Origin: an uncultured Rhodopila sp.
GTDB lineage: Bacteria; Pseudomonadota; Alphaproteobacteria; Acetobacterales; Acetobacteraceae
DNA: 64,000 bases
Direction of reading: 5' to 3'
Assembly (NCBI RefSeq): GCF_903915725.1
Contig: NZ_CAIWTY010000029.1
Location: 62,001 to 126,000, forward strand
Shown: positions 18,468 to 27,740 of the stretch, piece after piece
Position numbering within the stretch: the stretch's first letter is position 1
Layout: each line of letters starts with the position of its first letter
The notes under the pieces: model-generated
Told to the model about the DNA's origin: nothing
The model's database searches: none
The model's input: the letters and a program-made list of their open reading frames with translations, nothing else
Position numbers and translations under genes: made by a program

Positions 18468-19214
18468 TTGGGCGGGGAGCTCATCGGCGATGCAGCCAAG
18501 CCGGCTACCGGTGCGGGAAAGCCTCCATCATGTCACTCAGCAGGTTCGCTGTGGGCACGCCGGACGAGTTCGGCCCGCGAGCGAGGCTGCTGTCATACCG
18601 AGCTGAAAGCGGCCCTCGCACCAGAAAATCAGCCCTTCCGCCAACCCGCCCGGCGGTTTGTTCGCCAATTGACACCGAAACCGATATGGTACAGCTTCGA
18701 CTCTTACGCCGACAAGCACGTTTCTATGACCCGCAAGCTTTCCCGGTAGGTCAATTGAGCGAACGCCATGACCCGATATTGCTCACCGCAACTGAGTGTC
18801 CGTATCCGGTTGTCGCCAGCATATCGGCCAACAATCCGGCCGAAAGCGTTCCAGGGGACGAAGTCCATCAATTGGGCGAAAAACGCTTTGCCGATAGTCA
18901 TCACAGACCTCACGGAGGTCCCCGGAAGCACCCACCAACTTCAAATTAAAGATACCACCTGTATCCCCGAAACCCACATAACGCCTGCGACTCAGAGCGG
19001 TCGCCGGTCAGTCAACCGGACAGACGTGCGTTGGTATCGGAAGCTGCTACAGGTGATTTATGCCAATGCACCGCCGCCGTTCTGCATGCGCCAGCGGCCG
19101 GCGCGGCGCAGCATCGCGACGGTGCCGTGCTTGCGGTGAAGGAGCTCTCCCGGTCTACAGGAGATCTTCACAAACCTCTTCTGCATCCGGAACGTCCATA
19201 CCAAGGAGGCCTCA
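18468..19214. other. Intergenic spacer without a convincing gene
   Basis: No frame in these 747 bp has a credible ribosome site plus a recognisable product. Base composition is more A+T-rich from about 18640 to 18980. A strong AAGGAGG stands at 19203-19209 and serves the gene starting at 19215, so its promoter should lie in this spacer. Confidence 0.45.
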
Positions 19215-20996
19215 ATGGTCGGGATCACCCGAGTGCCCACACGGCGTCAGGTCTATCGGACAGGGCTGTTACTTGTACTTGCGATCGTCGTGTATTCGTG
19301 GGCGATCCCGGCGCACAGCCAACCGCTGCGGGGAGGCGTTTCACAGGACGTGTTTTCCAGCGGCGGCAGCGGGGGAAGCGCCGGCCGCGGGACATATACC
19401 ACCGGCAGCCAATCCCATCAACCGAATGATGGCCCGTGCAATAATCCGTACGGATGCGGCCGGGGCGGGGCGCTCACCGGCGGCGCCGGCGCGGCGCCAT
19501 ACCCGCAGGGCCGCGATGTCTATTGCCAACAATCGCCCGGCCAGCCGATGTATGGGCCCTATCACGGCACCGGGACGCAAACGCCTTGCGGTCCCAATTT
19601 CCAACCTGCACCGCTTGCCCCGCCACAGCAGACAGCGGCAACAAGTTGCCAGAACGTCCGAGGCGAACTGGACCCTGTGGATCGTCGCGGCTCGGCGATC
19701 CTGCCAGCACGTTTTCTGCAGGCGCTGCCCGGGCCAACGCCGGACGCGGCATTGTTCCGCCCCGACGAAACCGAGCCTTGGGCATTCGTGGAACGTGTTC
19801 AGTCGAAACAACTGTATGGCGGCCTGACGATCGGCGGCAAGGCGATAAACCCGAACAGCGACCGGGACTATAACTGCACCATCAAATTCCTGACTGTGCC
19901 TTACAACAGACAAAATGATCCGCGCTTCCTCTCGAACAATACCGCACCGATTAAAGCGCAACTCGAGGATCCTTTGCGACGGCAGATTTTCGATGCCATG
20001 GTCGGCAATCCCGAGCCGTTTCGGTTCGTGGCGATCGACACCGCCAACGAAAACATCGATATCCGCGTCCAGACGATAAAATTCATGCGGATGATCCAAA
20101 GCCGAGTTATCAAAGGCCGGGCCACTCGCGCAACCACATCCTGCCAGTTCACCGGCGGTAAGCCAGGTATACTGTCAAGACTATGGACCAGGGCGCGGCC
20201 TCCCAACGGCTGGCCAGCCCCCGGAGGTATAGTGCTCGACAGCGTGACGTCACCGGGAGCCGCACATGCTGCGATATACGAATTCGCCAATGCAATGGCA
20301 TCGAACGTCGATTGCCTGGGCGGTGTGGAATTGACGATCTTTGTCGGCGTCGACCGGGTCATCGGACGGGACCGCTTCAATACGGAACATCCCGAGGGCC
20401 TCCAAAACATTGGGCTGAACCTCCCGAAAGATGTTTATCCGCCTGCCGATACGTTCGCCGAAGATGAACCCACGAGTACCGGGGCATGGAACGGGATCTC
20501 CATCTTCAGGAACCTCAAGGTATTTTCAAATCCGCCGACAACCGGAAAAAAAGGCGACAACCAAAAAAAGGTGACAACAAACATGATGGTGCCGGGAGAC
20601 TGGGTCTATATGCAAAATGACCCGCGCTATCCCGGCGGCGACTGGACCGGCGAAAACACCATTTATATGGGAAAGTATATGGCCGTGGATGAACGCAACA
20701 ATGCGATTTACCTTAGACCGTCCGATCCAGATTATGCAGGAGATGTCTACGCACGCTTCTCGGGTTTGGGAGGAGAAACCGACATGTCCGCACCGGAATT
20801 GCGCAACGACTTGGCGAGGGAATTCCGGGCGGCAACCAACCTCGACCCGGAGAACATCGGCTGGACGCTTCTAGGCCGGATAAAGGCCGGCGACAGTGCC
20901 GAGGTATCGACCAACGCAGGTCCGCCAACGGCTGCCGTGTCAGTCCCGCCTTACAACGTGCTTTTTGACTTGATCCTTAGATCGTTGCACCAATAG
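19215..20996 (+). CDS. Large secreted Tgl-family transglutaminase-like protein
   Basis: The 593-residue product starts 5 bases after AAGGAGG. Its signal peptide ends AHS-Q, followed by a low-complexity Gly/Ser/Pro/Gln region to about 150. The second half resembles Bacillus Tgl spore-coat transglutaminase as I remember it. AIYEFA...DC367 matches AIRDIA...EC116; the distance from this Cys to GRDRFN equals the Bacillus distance to GEDKFN; and GDWVYMQN...WTGENTI (E480) matches GDCLYFKN...WRGENVI (E187). The acidic residue before the Cys is kept as Asp366. The region corresponding to the Bacillus YFAHG segment is not conserved. If active it would make gamma-glutamyl-lysine crosslinks in the envelope or outside the cell. 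It stands 747 bp downstream of the srf operon. Confidence 0.6.
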   Translation: MVGITRVPTRRQVYRTGLLLVLAIVVYSWAIPAHSQPLRGGVSQDVFSSGGSGGSAGRGTYTTGSQSHQPNDGPCNNPYGCGRGGALTGGAGAAPYPQGRDVYCQQSPGQPMYGPYHGTGTQTPCGPNFQPAPLAPPQQTAATSCQNVRGELDPVDRRGSAILPARFLQALPGPTPDAALFRPDETEPWAFVERVQSKQLYGGLTIGGKAINPNSDRDYNCTIKFLTVPYNRQNDPRFLSNNTAPIKAQLEDPLRRQIFDAMVGNPEPFRFVAIDTANENIDIRVQTIKFMRMIQSRVIKGRATRATTSCQFTGGKPGILSRLWTRARPPNGWPAPGGIVLDSVTSPGAAHAAIYEFANAMASNVDCLGGVELTIFVGVDRVIGRDRFNTEHPEGLQNIGLNLPKDVYPPADTFAEDEPTSTGAWNGISIFRNLKVFSNPPTTGKKGDNQKKVTTNMMVPGDWVYMQNDPRYPGGDWTGENTIYMGKYMAVDERNNAIYLRPSDPDYAGDVYARFSGLGGETDMSAPELRNDLAREFRAATNLDPENIGWTLLGRIKAGDSAEVSTNAGPPTAAVSVPPYNVLFDLILRSLHQ

Positions 20997-21132
20997 CCGA
21001 TCGAAGGGAATTCCGCCCGGAATTCCGCACCTGAGACCAGCCGCCTTGATCCCGACTCTTCGGGGATTCTCAAAAGCCGATAATTACGATTCGATGCCGC
21101 AACACGACGATTCGCTGGACGGAGGGCATCGG

Positions 21133-21543
21133 ATGGGGAAGGCGCTTGAGATCGTACGGCCCGACCACACCGGCACCACGCTGCGGGCACTCGCCGGCAA
21201 GTGCCGCGACGGCGCACAGGTTCGTCGCCTCCTCGCGCTGGCGATGGTGTTGGACGGCCGCCCCTGCAGCATCGCGGCTTCATCCAACGGGATGGATCGG
21301 CAGACACTGCGCGATTGGGTGCATCACTACAACGATGAGGCGGTGGATGGCCTGAAGACCCACCGCCCGTCAGGCCGCGAGCCCTATCTGACCGTGCCGC
21401 AATTGGCCGAGTTGTACGAGCTGGTCATCAACGGACCCTTCGGCATCAAGGCGCATGAAAGCACCATGGGTAAATGGCTGCACAAACTTGGGCTGACCGA
21501 CATCGCCGCCCTCGTGGTGATGGTCTTTACCGATGGTAAGTGA
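21133..21543 (+). pseudogene. IS630-type transposase remnant (N-terminal part)
   Basis: The 136 codons read MGKALEIVRPDHTG... with the helix-turn-helix part typical of IS630 transposases (RRLLALAMVLDGR, GMDRQTLRDWVHHYN). The frame then runs into an apparently rearranged STMGKWLHKLGL segment and stops. The full family is about 340-350 residues with a C-terminal DDE catalytic domain, which is absent. I see no terminal inverted repeats at either side. It marks past insertion at the edge of the srf/transglutaminase region. Confidence 0.7.
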
Positions 21544-21781
21544 TATCAGGATGCGTGAAAGGCGACGAAATGACGACCAATCGTGGTGTTGCCGTCACGA
21601 AGGCGAATGTCGATGCCTGTATCGGCAAGGCGCCGGATGCAGGGGGCCGCAAGTGAGTCATGCGCGGCCGCGAGGAACCGATCATGCTCACCATCGCGCC
21701 TGATCTGCTGGCGAAGCCGGATGAACTGGCGGCCAGGATGCGCCGGAGAACGACCTGCCAACCGGCCGGGCGGGTGGTCTC

Positions 21782-22456
21782 ATGAGCAGCGACTTCGGCC
21801 CGTTGACCGAACTCCGCGGAGCCGTTCAGGCAGCCGCGGAGGCGCTGGCGGCGCTGGCTGACAAGCTGCCCATCGCACTGGATACCCCGCCGCCCGGCGC
21901 TGGCAAATCCCTGACGGTGAAGCGGAACGACACCGGCATCGAGCTTGCCGCGGGACGACCGCTGTTTCCCGCTGTCCTGCTGCGGTTGATGGGATCGCTG
22001 ACGGGCGAGGACACCGGTTGGTGCACGGCCGACGACGATAATCTGGAAAACGAGCCCCTGCTGGTGCTGCTGTGGCAAGTTGCGACCGAACCGGATCAGG
22101 AGAGGAATGTATATCTAAACGATTCCGAGATGATCGTGCGAGCCGCCGCCCTGCTCGCGGAAGCCACCTTCAGATATCTCCGTGACGACGAGCCGATGCA
22201 TGAATGGTGGGAGGCGGCCGGCGGAAGTGATGCGGCCATAACAACCGCCGTGGCGCTCGGGATCCGCGAGGCCAACAAAGCCGCCGCATTGGCGCGCGGG
22301 ATACGCGAGACCAGCAAGGCCGCGATCATCGGCCATCTCGTTTCCATCGCGTTGGTGAACTACCTGCAAGGCGCGACCGGCGAGGACATACCGATACCGA
22401 AGGTGGAAACCGAGACGTTGTGGCGCGCCAGGGCGGCGGCGGCCGGCGTGATTTAA
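21782..22456 (+). CDS. Hypothetical protein
   Basis: The 224-residue product (MSSDFGPLTELRG...) is soluble-looking and helical, with no signal peptide or membrane segment. The centre is acidic (DDDNLENEPLLVLLW), and an imperfect internal duplication, ALGIREANKAAALARGIRETSKAA, lies near residues 158-181. It lies between the transposase remnant and a convergent metalloprotease pair. The family is not recognised. The start ATG has only a weak upstream purine stretch. Codon usage looks native. Confidence 0.55.
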   Translation: MSSDFGPLTELRGAVQAAAEALAALADKLPIALDTPPPGAGKSLTVKRNDTGIELAAGRPLFPAVLLRLMGSLTGEDTGWCTADDDNLENEPLLVLLWQVATEPDQERNVYLNDSEMIVRAAALLAEATFRYLRDDEPMHEWWEAAGGSDAAITTAVALGIREANKAAALARGIRETSKAAIIGHLVSIALVNYLQGATGEDIPIPKVETETLWRARAAAAGVI

Positions 22457-22481
22457 ACGCGCCGGAGGACGCCCTGACGGA

Positions 22482-22985
22482 TCATGCCTCCGGCGATGGC
22501 TTTGCAGCGTTCGGTTCGGATGCCTTCTGCGTTTTCGCGGCCAGCGCCGAGACGGCCGAGACCGCCACGCGTTCGGCATCCTCCGGCTCAAGCCCTATCT
22601 TGAGCAGCACGCCGCGCAGCTCGTCTTGCAAGGCACCGGCTTGGGCAATCAAAGCATCGATTTGCGGAACGCGAACCTTGCGGCGCCAGAGCCGTTGGCG
22701 CACCGTTTCGGTCATTTCGACCAGGCCCAGATGTATCGAGGCCCCCAGCAATGCCTCCACCACCAACCGCTGCGCCTCAGGCGAGGTCAGCAATTCGAGG
22801 CCGAGTCCCATCCCCTCGACCGGGCGATCCTGAGTTGCGGGCCTATCGTCATCGCCGTCGGCAAACCACGCCGATACCTGATCATGCATTGCCGCTTCGC
22901 TGGCGGGAGCGTCCGCCAGCCCAATCTCCGTGACAATGGGGAAGGTCAAGGTTGCTACTACGTCGGTCAGGTCATGCGTGCTCAA
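22482..22985 (-). CDS. Small hypothetical protein coupled to the membrane protease gene
   Basis: The product is about 167 residues if it starts at the TTG at 22985, which follows GGGAGAG; a GTG at 22991 is an alternative. It overlaps the end of the protease gene by 14 bp, so the two are probably co-translated. It is acidic and helical, with LIAQAGALQDELRGVLLKIGL near the C-terminus and an Ala-rich tail. No signal, membrane segment or metal motif is visible. A cytosolic regulator or partner of the protease is possible. The family is not recognised. Confidence 0.5.
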   Translation of the reverse strand: MSTHDLTDVVATLTFPIVTEIGLADAPASEAAMHDQVSAWFADGDDDRPATQDRPVEGMGLGLELLTSPEAQRLVVEALLGASIHLGLVEMTETVRQRLWRRKVRVPQIDALIAQAGALQDELRGVLLKIGLEPEDAERVAVSAVSALAAKTQKASEPNAAKPSPEA

Positions 22986-24927
22986 TGCCACTCTCCCGTT
23001 GCCGCCGCCGCTCCTGCCGTTGGCCGCACAGCCGGAACAAACCGACAAGCGCCATCAGCGCCCAAAGCCAGCGGATTTCCTGAAACATTTCCGGCCCGCG
23101 CAGCCGGAATAACGAGCCATCGACGACGGAACGAACCGCCGCGGCCACGCCTGTGACAGGCGAAACCCCCATCGGCGCAGCCCCGGCCGACTCGTTTACC
23201 GCAGGCATTCCGGCCGGGTCAATCACTCCGGCAAAGTTCAGCGCCACCATGCAGATAACGACTGCCGAAAGGAACATGGCCTGGAACAAAACGTCCAGCA
23301 CCAAAGGTGTGCGCCACAACGGACGCGTCGCATGGCTGAGTGGCACGGCAAAATAGATCAGGAAGCAAACGAGCGCTATCCAGGAGTCGATCCCAGTATC
23401 CAGTGTATACATCAGGATGACGAAGCCGAACATAGCAGCCTCGACGGCTGCAATCGTAACGAATGCGTGATAAAACTGTTGCAATACCGCGGCGAATAAT
23501 CCGGGGCCGAGCGAACGCCTGGCTGTGGGCAGGTAATTCCACGGTTTCTGCCACCAAAGGGTTTTCGCCCGCGGCGTTGCCGCCGCGAAAGTGCCGGTAT
23601 CGAACCAATTTGTCCACCGGCGCGCCGCCAGGCCGATCGGCGGCGAAGCCACGATCAGAAACCACATGACGGAGCGGCCGTGCAGCGACAGGCGCGCCGC
23701 GGCGTCCGCGGCATAAGGCGGGACGTCGAAGAACCCGCGGGTCAGGAGCAATGCGGCGGCGAATACCGCGATCAGCCCGTATCCCCACCACGCGGCGGCA
23801 GAGCAGCCTCGTGCGGCGGCGGCGCCGCCAAAGACTCCCAATACGCAGAGCGATGCCGTGGTGATTGCGTCGGTGACGAAGACCAACGCCCGGATCGACG
23901 CGATCGACTCTCCCGACGGAGACGAGGCCCATCCGAGCAGCGCCATCAGCGGCAGTGCCAGCAAGAAGGCCCACAAGAAGTCGCTGCAGCACATCGACCG
24001 GAGGTATGTCCGGCGAGCGGCCACGGTCGGATGCGACCGTTGCAGCCAGTATCGCGGCGTTTCCCTGACGGCTGGCGGGAACGGCAGGCGGCGGCCGATC
24101 AGCTCGATCGCCCGGGCTGCGGCGAAATTGTCCATCAGGAACTCGAGGTTCGTCAGGATGCGTCCGAGCACACAGCGCGTGGCGACGACCGCGGCGACAC
24201 ATTCGAGGCCTGTCAACACGACACTGAGCCAGTATCCCTGAACCAGCGCACCGGCGGGCATCGCGACAAGCAGGAAAACCGCGACGAATGTGCTCGCCAC
24301 CGGGAGAGCGCGGTCCCCGCCGCGGCTATAGAAAACGTCGTGCAGCGCCAGATGGCCGAATTCGTGCAGCGTGGTGAAGATGGCATAATGCGCCGGCAAG
24401 CGTCGCGGATTGGCCCAGGCGCCATGGCCCCAGGTTTGGAACTCCTGGACCAGACCGGGGCCGAACAGCACGCCATCCGGGGTGATCCGCGAGGTGTCGG
24501 CCCACTGGCGCAGCCGCATCCTGGCGATGCGCGGCAGAATGGGTGTGAACACCGAGCGGACGGTGACTTCGACCTCGGGCGCCATAGGAAAGCCGTTCGC
24601 CGGCAGCGGACCCCGGATCAGTATCAGCGTCAGCAGCAGTTCGAGTACGGGAAGCAGAAGGGCGAGGATCTGGCCGGATGCCTGGTCACCGCACAAGGGC
24701 GAGGTACCGTACCCGTAAAGCACGCTCTCGACCACAGTTCCGGCTCTCGCGGCGCAGTTGGCGCGGACGATGATCACTGTGAGGCTGCCGGCAAAGGCAA
24801 TGACATAGGCCAACATGCCGAAGATGATGCCGTAGCTTGCCGCGACAGCCATGGTGCCAAGGATATCCGCCTGGCGCGCGCTGCCGGCAAACCCTGGTGC
24901 GGCCGAGGTGGCTGATGTCGCGTCCAT
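22972..24927 (-). CDS. Multi-spanning membrane zinc metalloprotease (HExxH)
   Basis: The 651-residue product has about ten or more hydrophobic segments and a zinc motif HEFGH at 188-192 (LHEFGHLALHD), preceded by a domain of about 60 soluble residues. The layout resembles M48/M56-type integral membrane peptidases, but the C-terminal half is a long set of helices I cannot place in a family. The ATG at 24927 is followed by a soluble N-terminus (MDATSATSAAPG) before the first helix. It is the first gene of a two-gene leftward unit. The substrate is unknown. Confidence 0.6.
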   Translation of the reverse strand: MDATSATSAAPGFAGSARQADILGTMAVAASYGIIFGMLAYVIAFAGSLTVIIVRANCAARAGTVVESVLYGYGTSPLCGDQASGQILALLLPVLELLLTLILIRGPLPANGFPMAPEVEVTVRSVFTPILPRIARMRLRQWADTSRITPDGVLFGPGLVQEFQTWGHGAWANPRRLPAHYAIFTTLHEFGHLALHDVFYSRGGDRALPVASTFVAVFLLVAMPAGALVQGYWLSVVLTGLECVAAVVATRCVLGRILTNLEFLMDNFAAARAIELIGRRLPFPPAVRETPRYWLQRSHPTVAARRTYLRSMCCSDFLWAFLLALPLMALLGWASSPSGESIASIRALVFVTDAITTASLCVLGVFGGAAAARGCSAAAWWGYGLIAVFAAALLLTRGFFDVPPYAADAAARLSLHGRSVMWFLIVASPPIGLAARRWTNWFDTGTFAAATPRAKTLWWQKPWNYLPTARRSLGPGLFAAVLQQFYHAFVTIAAVEAAMFGFVILMYTLDTGIDSWIALVCFLIYFAVPLSHATRPLWRTPLVLDVLFQAMFLSAVVICMVALNFAGVIDPAGMPAVNESAGAAPMGVSPVTGVAAAVRSVVDGSLFRLRGPEMFQEIRWLWALMALVGLFRLCGQRQERRRQRESGIEHA

Positions 24928-25252
24928 CAGCAGACGCGCGACACTGTGCCGCCGAGGCTCGGCGCGTTGCTGATCATTGAGGTCATGCGCATCCTGACCG
25001 CCGCCGGAATGGACAGCCGGGAGCGTGTCACAAACGCAGCGCCCTCGCTACGTTGTATCTTGTTTATCTTATCCGTTCTGGCCGAGCGTCGGAGATGTCA
25101 CGCGACGATCGACGCCGGCCGGCCCCGCGATCCGACCGGCGATGCGCTGCCGGCGGTATTGGAGACGCCTCGGGTCATCAGGTTTCTAAAGGCCAAAATT
25201 TCCCGGCTATTTTCGGGGCGCCAAAACCACCAAAAAGCTCAACGATGTCAAA
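24928..25252. other. Spacer between membrane protease gene and tRNA-Phe
   Basis: These 325 bp contain no supported gene. A T-rich run on the minus strand directly after tRNA-Phe (around 25232-25237) could end its transcript, but the flanking hairpin is imperfect. Confidence 0.35.
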
Positions 25253-25328
25253 TGGTGCCCAGGGGCGGAATCGAACCACCGACACTGCGATTTTCAGTCG
25301 CATGCTCTACCAACTGAGCTACCTGGGC
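25253..25328 (-). tRNA. tRNA-Phe (anticodon GAA)
   Basis: The 76-nt cloverleaf has acceptor stem GCCCAGG pairing with CCTGGGC, D-arm AGCTCAGTTGGTAGAGC, anticodon loop CTGAAAA giving GAA, T-arm GGTTCGATTCC and encoded CCA. All invariant positions are present. Confidence 0.97.
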
Positions 25329-25411
25329 ATCCCCCGGCCGCAACCGCGACCGCGTTGGAGGCGGGTGCTTAGCCCATGCCCGCCTGACGATCAAGCCGCT
25401 AAATCGCCCAT

Positions 25412-25594
25412 TCAAACCGTATCCGGCGACGGCGGCGGATCTTCGTCCAACTCCGCCGGAGGGCCGGGAATCCGATAGACCCCGCTCAGCCAGCGGCCGA
25501 GATCGACCTCCTGGCAGCGCGGCGTGCAAAACGGCCGGAACGCCTCGGAAGAGCGGCGTCCGCAGATCGGGCAGGCTGGTAGGGGCTTATCCAT
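25412..25594 (-). CDS. yacG: DNA gyrase inhibitor / zinc-binding protein YacG
   Basis: The 60-residue product carries the YacG zinc-binding pattern: CPIC near the N-terminus (Cys8, Cys11) and CTPRC (Cys23, Cys27), followed by DLGRWLSGVYRIPG. YacG binds zinc and inhibits DNA gyrase in E. coli. The ATG at 25594 overlaps the end of the RNase E/G-family gene by 8 bp, so this is the last gene of the infA-maf-RNase-yacG string. Confidence 0.9.
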   Translation of the reverse strand: MDKPLPACPICGRRSSEAFRPFCTPRCQEVDLGRWLSGVYRIPGPPAELDEDPPPSPDTV

Positions 25595-26681
25595 TCTCCG
25601 TCTCCAGGGTCCACGCCATGTCCGCCAGGGATGGGTCTGACCGCAGCATAACCCGCCGCCCGGTCCGTCGCGCAAGATCGGAAAGCGCCGCGCCATCCGT
25701 CTCCAAGGCTGACACCACGGACGGATGCGCACGCACCACCTTCATCCCGCGCGGATCACGCCCGTATTCACCCATGACCGCCCGCAACGCCGCAAGCCCG
25801 GCCGCCAGCGGGCCGGACAACAGCTCGTGCAAAGGCGGATGCACCCGGGCGCGGACGATCTCCGCCAGGCCCAGCGCCGTGAAGCCGAGGAACCGCGGAT
25901 GCAACGGATCCTCCGCCAGCGCCCGGACGAAATCCGGCGCCAAGGCCGCCCGCTTGCGTGCCGCCATCCCGGCCAGATCGACGACGATGCCGCCGGACAG
26001 GTTGCGCAGCCGGATCTGCTCCGCCAGCACCGGCAGCACCTCCCGGTTCAGCGCCTCGTGCCGGCCGCGTCCCCCCGCAAGCGCGCCCGCGCCATCAACG
26101 TCGATCGCCACCAGCGCCGGAGTCGGCCAGATCGACAGGCGCGCCCCGCCCGGCAGATCGACCACCGGGCGGGACAGCGCGTCGATCGCCTCGGCCACGT
26201 CCTCGTCAAGCACCGTCCCGACCACCGAAACACGCGCGCCGAGATCGGCTCCCAGTGCGGCTGCGACAGCCGGATCGTCTACCAGCACCCGCGCAACGGG
26301 ATAGCGTTCCGCCAACCGAACCGCGGGACCAGGGCCGCGGCGCAGCAAGCCGACGGGGCCGCTGGCTGCTTCGTCCGCCCGAGCGGTCAGCCGCGGGCCC
26401 TTGCTGCCTTGCGCCGCGCGCGTGATGCGCACGGCCAACATCGTGCCGGCGGTCAGGCCCTTGGCACCCTCGCTATCCGGCAGGAACCCTTCCGCATCCG
26501 CCAGCGCGACAAAGGCACCGGCCATGGCGGGAACTGCGGCGATCACCCGGCCGACATGCACATCGCCGACACCGTCCGGCGAGCCGGGTCGCCATAGCGC
26601 GTAATCGAGCAAGCGATTGCCGCGCACGGCGGCAACATGCGCCTCCCCGGGGCTGGAGGCGACGCGGATCGAGACGGTCAC
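25587..26681 (-). CDS. Short ribonuclease E/G-family protein
   Basis: The 364-residue product has an N-terminal S1-like region (VGDVHVGRVIAAVPAMAGAFVALAD) and an RNase E/G catalytic part. AIDVDGAG and GIVVDLAGM correspond to the two catalytic Asp motifs of RNase E, followed by the LGFTALGLAEIVR segment. It is much shorter than RNase G (about 490) and lacks the CPxC zinc-link, so it may not form the usual dimer. Such short forms occur in alphaproteobacteria beside maf and yacG. Its ATG overlaps the maf stop by 4 bp. Confidence 0.82.
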   Translation of the reverse strand: MTVSIRVASSPGEAHVAAVRGNRLLDYALWRPGSPDGVGDVHVGRVIAAVPAMAGAFVALADAEGFLPDSEGAKGLTAGTMLAVRITRAAQGSKGPRLTARADEAASGPVGLLRRGPGPAVRLAERYPVARVLVDDPAVAAALGADLGARVSVVGTVLDEDVAEAIDALSRPVVDLPGGARLSIWPTPALVAIDVDGAGALAGGRGRHEALNREVLPVLAEQIRLRNLSGGIVVDLAGMAARKRAALAPDFVRALAEDPLHPRFLGFTALGLAEIVRARVHPPLHELLSGPLAAGLAALRAVMGEYGRDPRGMKVVRAHPSVVSALETDGAALSDLARRTGRRVMLRSDPSLADMAWTLETENG

Positions 26682-27253
26682 GGCACCTGCCAGCCGTAGC
26701 CCCGCAGCAACTGCGCGGTCTCGAACAGCGGCAGGCCGACGACACCGGACTGGCTGCCGGAGAGATAGCGGATGAAACTGGCGGCATGGCCGTTGATCGC
26801 ATAGCCGCCGGACTTGCCAAGACCTTCCCCGGTCGCGACGAAGCGCTCGATCTGCGCATCGGTCAGGCGGTTGAAGGTGACGGCGCTTTCGACCAGGCGT
26901 TCCCGCACGGTGCCGTCCGGCGCGGACAAGGTGATCGCGGTCAGTACCCGGTGGCGGCGGCCGGACAGCAGTTCCATGCAGGTCCGCACATCGGCGTCGG
27001 TTTCCGCTTTCGGCAGGATGCGCCGCCCGGCGGCCACGACCGTATCGGCCGCCAGCACCAGATGATCGGGGAAGGACACCGCCGCGGCCTTGGCGCGCGC
27101 CATGCGCACGGCATACAGCCGCGGCGACTCGTCGCGGTTCGGCGTTTCGTCGATGTCGGGGGAGACGATATGGTCCGGCGTGATGCCGATTTGCCGCAGC
27201 AGCATCGAACGTCGCGGGCTGGAGGAGGCCAGAACCAGCGGGAGCGGAGTCAC
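26678..27253 (-). CDS. maf: Maf-family nucleotide pyrophosphatase
   Basis: The 191-residue product starts TPLPLVLASSSPRRSMLLRQIG, the SSSPRR substrate-loop motif of Maf. It also contains LAADTVV with the catalytic Asp, and the conserved GKSGGYAINGHAA segment. Maf proteins hydrolyse non-canonical nucleoside triphosphates and are linked to septum control. It lies 24 bp after infA and overlaps the RNase E/G-family gene by 4 bp. Confidence 0.93.
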   Translation of the reverse strand: MTPLPLVLASSSPRRSMLLRQIGITPDHIVSPDIDETPNRDESPRLYAVRMARAKAAAVSFPDHLVLAADTVVAAGRRILPKAETDADVRTCMELLSGRRHRVLTAITLSAPDGTVRERLVESAVTFNRLTDAQIERFVATGEGLGKSGGYAINGHAASFIRYLSGSQSGVVGLPLFETAQLLRGYGWQVP

Positions 27254-27277
27254 CCGCGAGTCGCGCGCATCGGCCGC

Positions 27278-27496
27278 TTATTTGAAGCGGAAGGTGATGC
27301 GGCCCTTGCTCAGGTCGTAGGGCGTCATTTCCACGTTCACCCGGTCGCCGGCCAGCACGCGAATGCGATTCTTACGCATCTTGCCGCTGGTATGGGCGAG
27401 GATGGAGTGTTCGTTATCCAATTTCACCCGGAACATGGCGTTGGGCAGAAGCTCCATTACCGTGCCGCTGAACTCGATCATGTCTTCTTTTGACAT
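27278..27496 (-). CDS. infA: Translation initiation factor IF-1
   Basis: The 72-residue product ([13 protein letters not shown]...) is a textbook IF-1 with the OB-fold motif [31 protein letters not shown] shortened here to its key parts, and ends KGRITFRFK. It binds the ribosomal A-site during initiation. The longer frame upstream is unlikely: the ATG at 27496 matches the universal IF-1 start. First gene of the infA-maf-RNase-yacG unit; the promoter lies between it and tRNA-Arg. Confidence 0.97.
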   Translation of the reverse strand: MSKEDMIEFSGTVMELLPNAMFRVKLDNEHSILAHTSGKMRKNRIRVLAGDRVNVEMTPYDLSKGRITFRFK

Positions 27497-27740
27497 CAGG
27501 CCCCATAATCTGGTTGATTCGGCGGGAACATGATGTTCAGCGCGAGGAAGGTCAAGCGGGCTTGCCGGATGGGTGGCATGCCGCGGCATTTGGCTTCGGG
27601 CCTGTCGGCGGCCGCGCGCCCCTGGTGGCATGCCCCGCGCCACACGCTGTATTGGTGAATTGGCATGTTGCGGCGAGCGGGGTAAAGAGGTCCGCGCAGA
27701 GTCAACACAGGTTCGGGCCTGAGACAAACAGACCGCATGG

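Noticed and set aside
21544-21781. Possible small plus-strand gene (TTNRGVAVTKANVDACIGKAP)
   Set aside because: The frame is interrupted by a stop after about 28 codons and no family is recognised; treated as debris beside the transposase remnant.
23680-24915. 411-codon plus-strand frame opposite the membrane metalloprotease
   Set aside because: Composition is Arg/Gln-rich with no hydrophobic segments or motifs, while the other strand encodes an HEFGH membrane protein.
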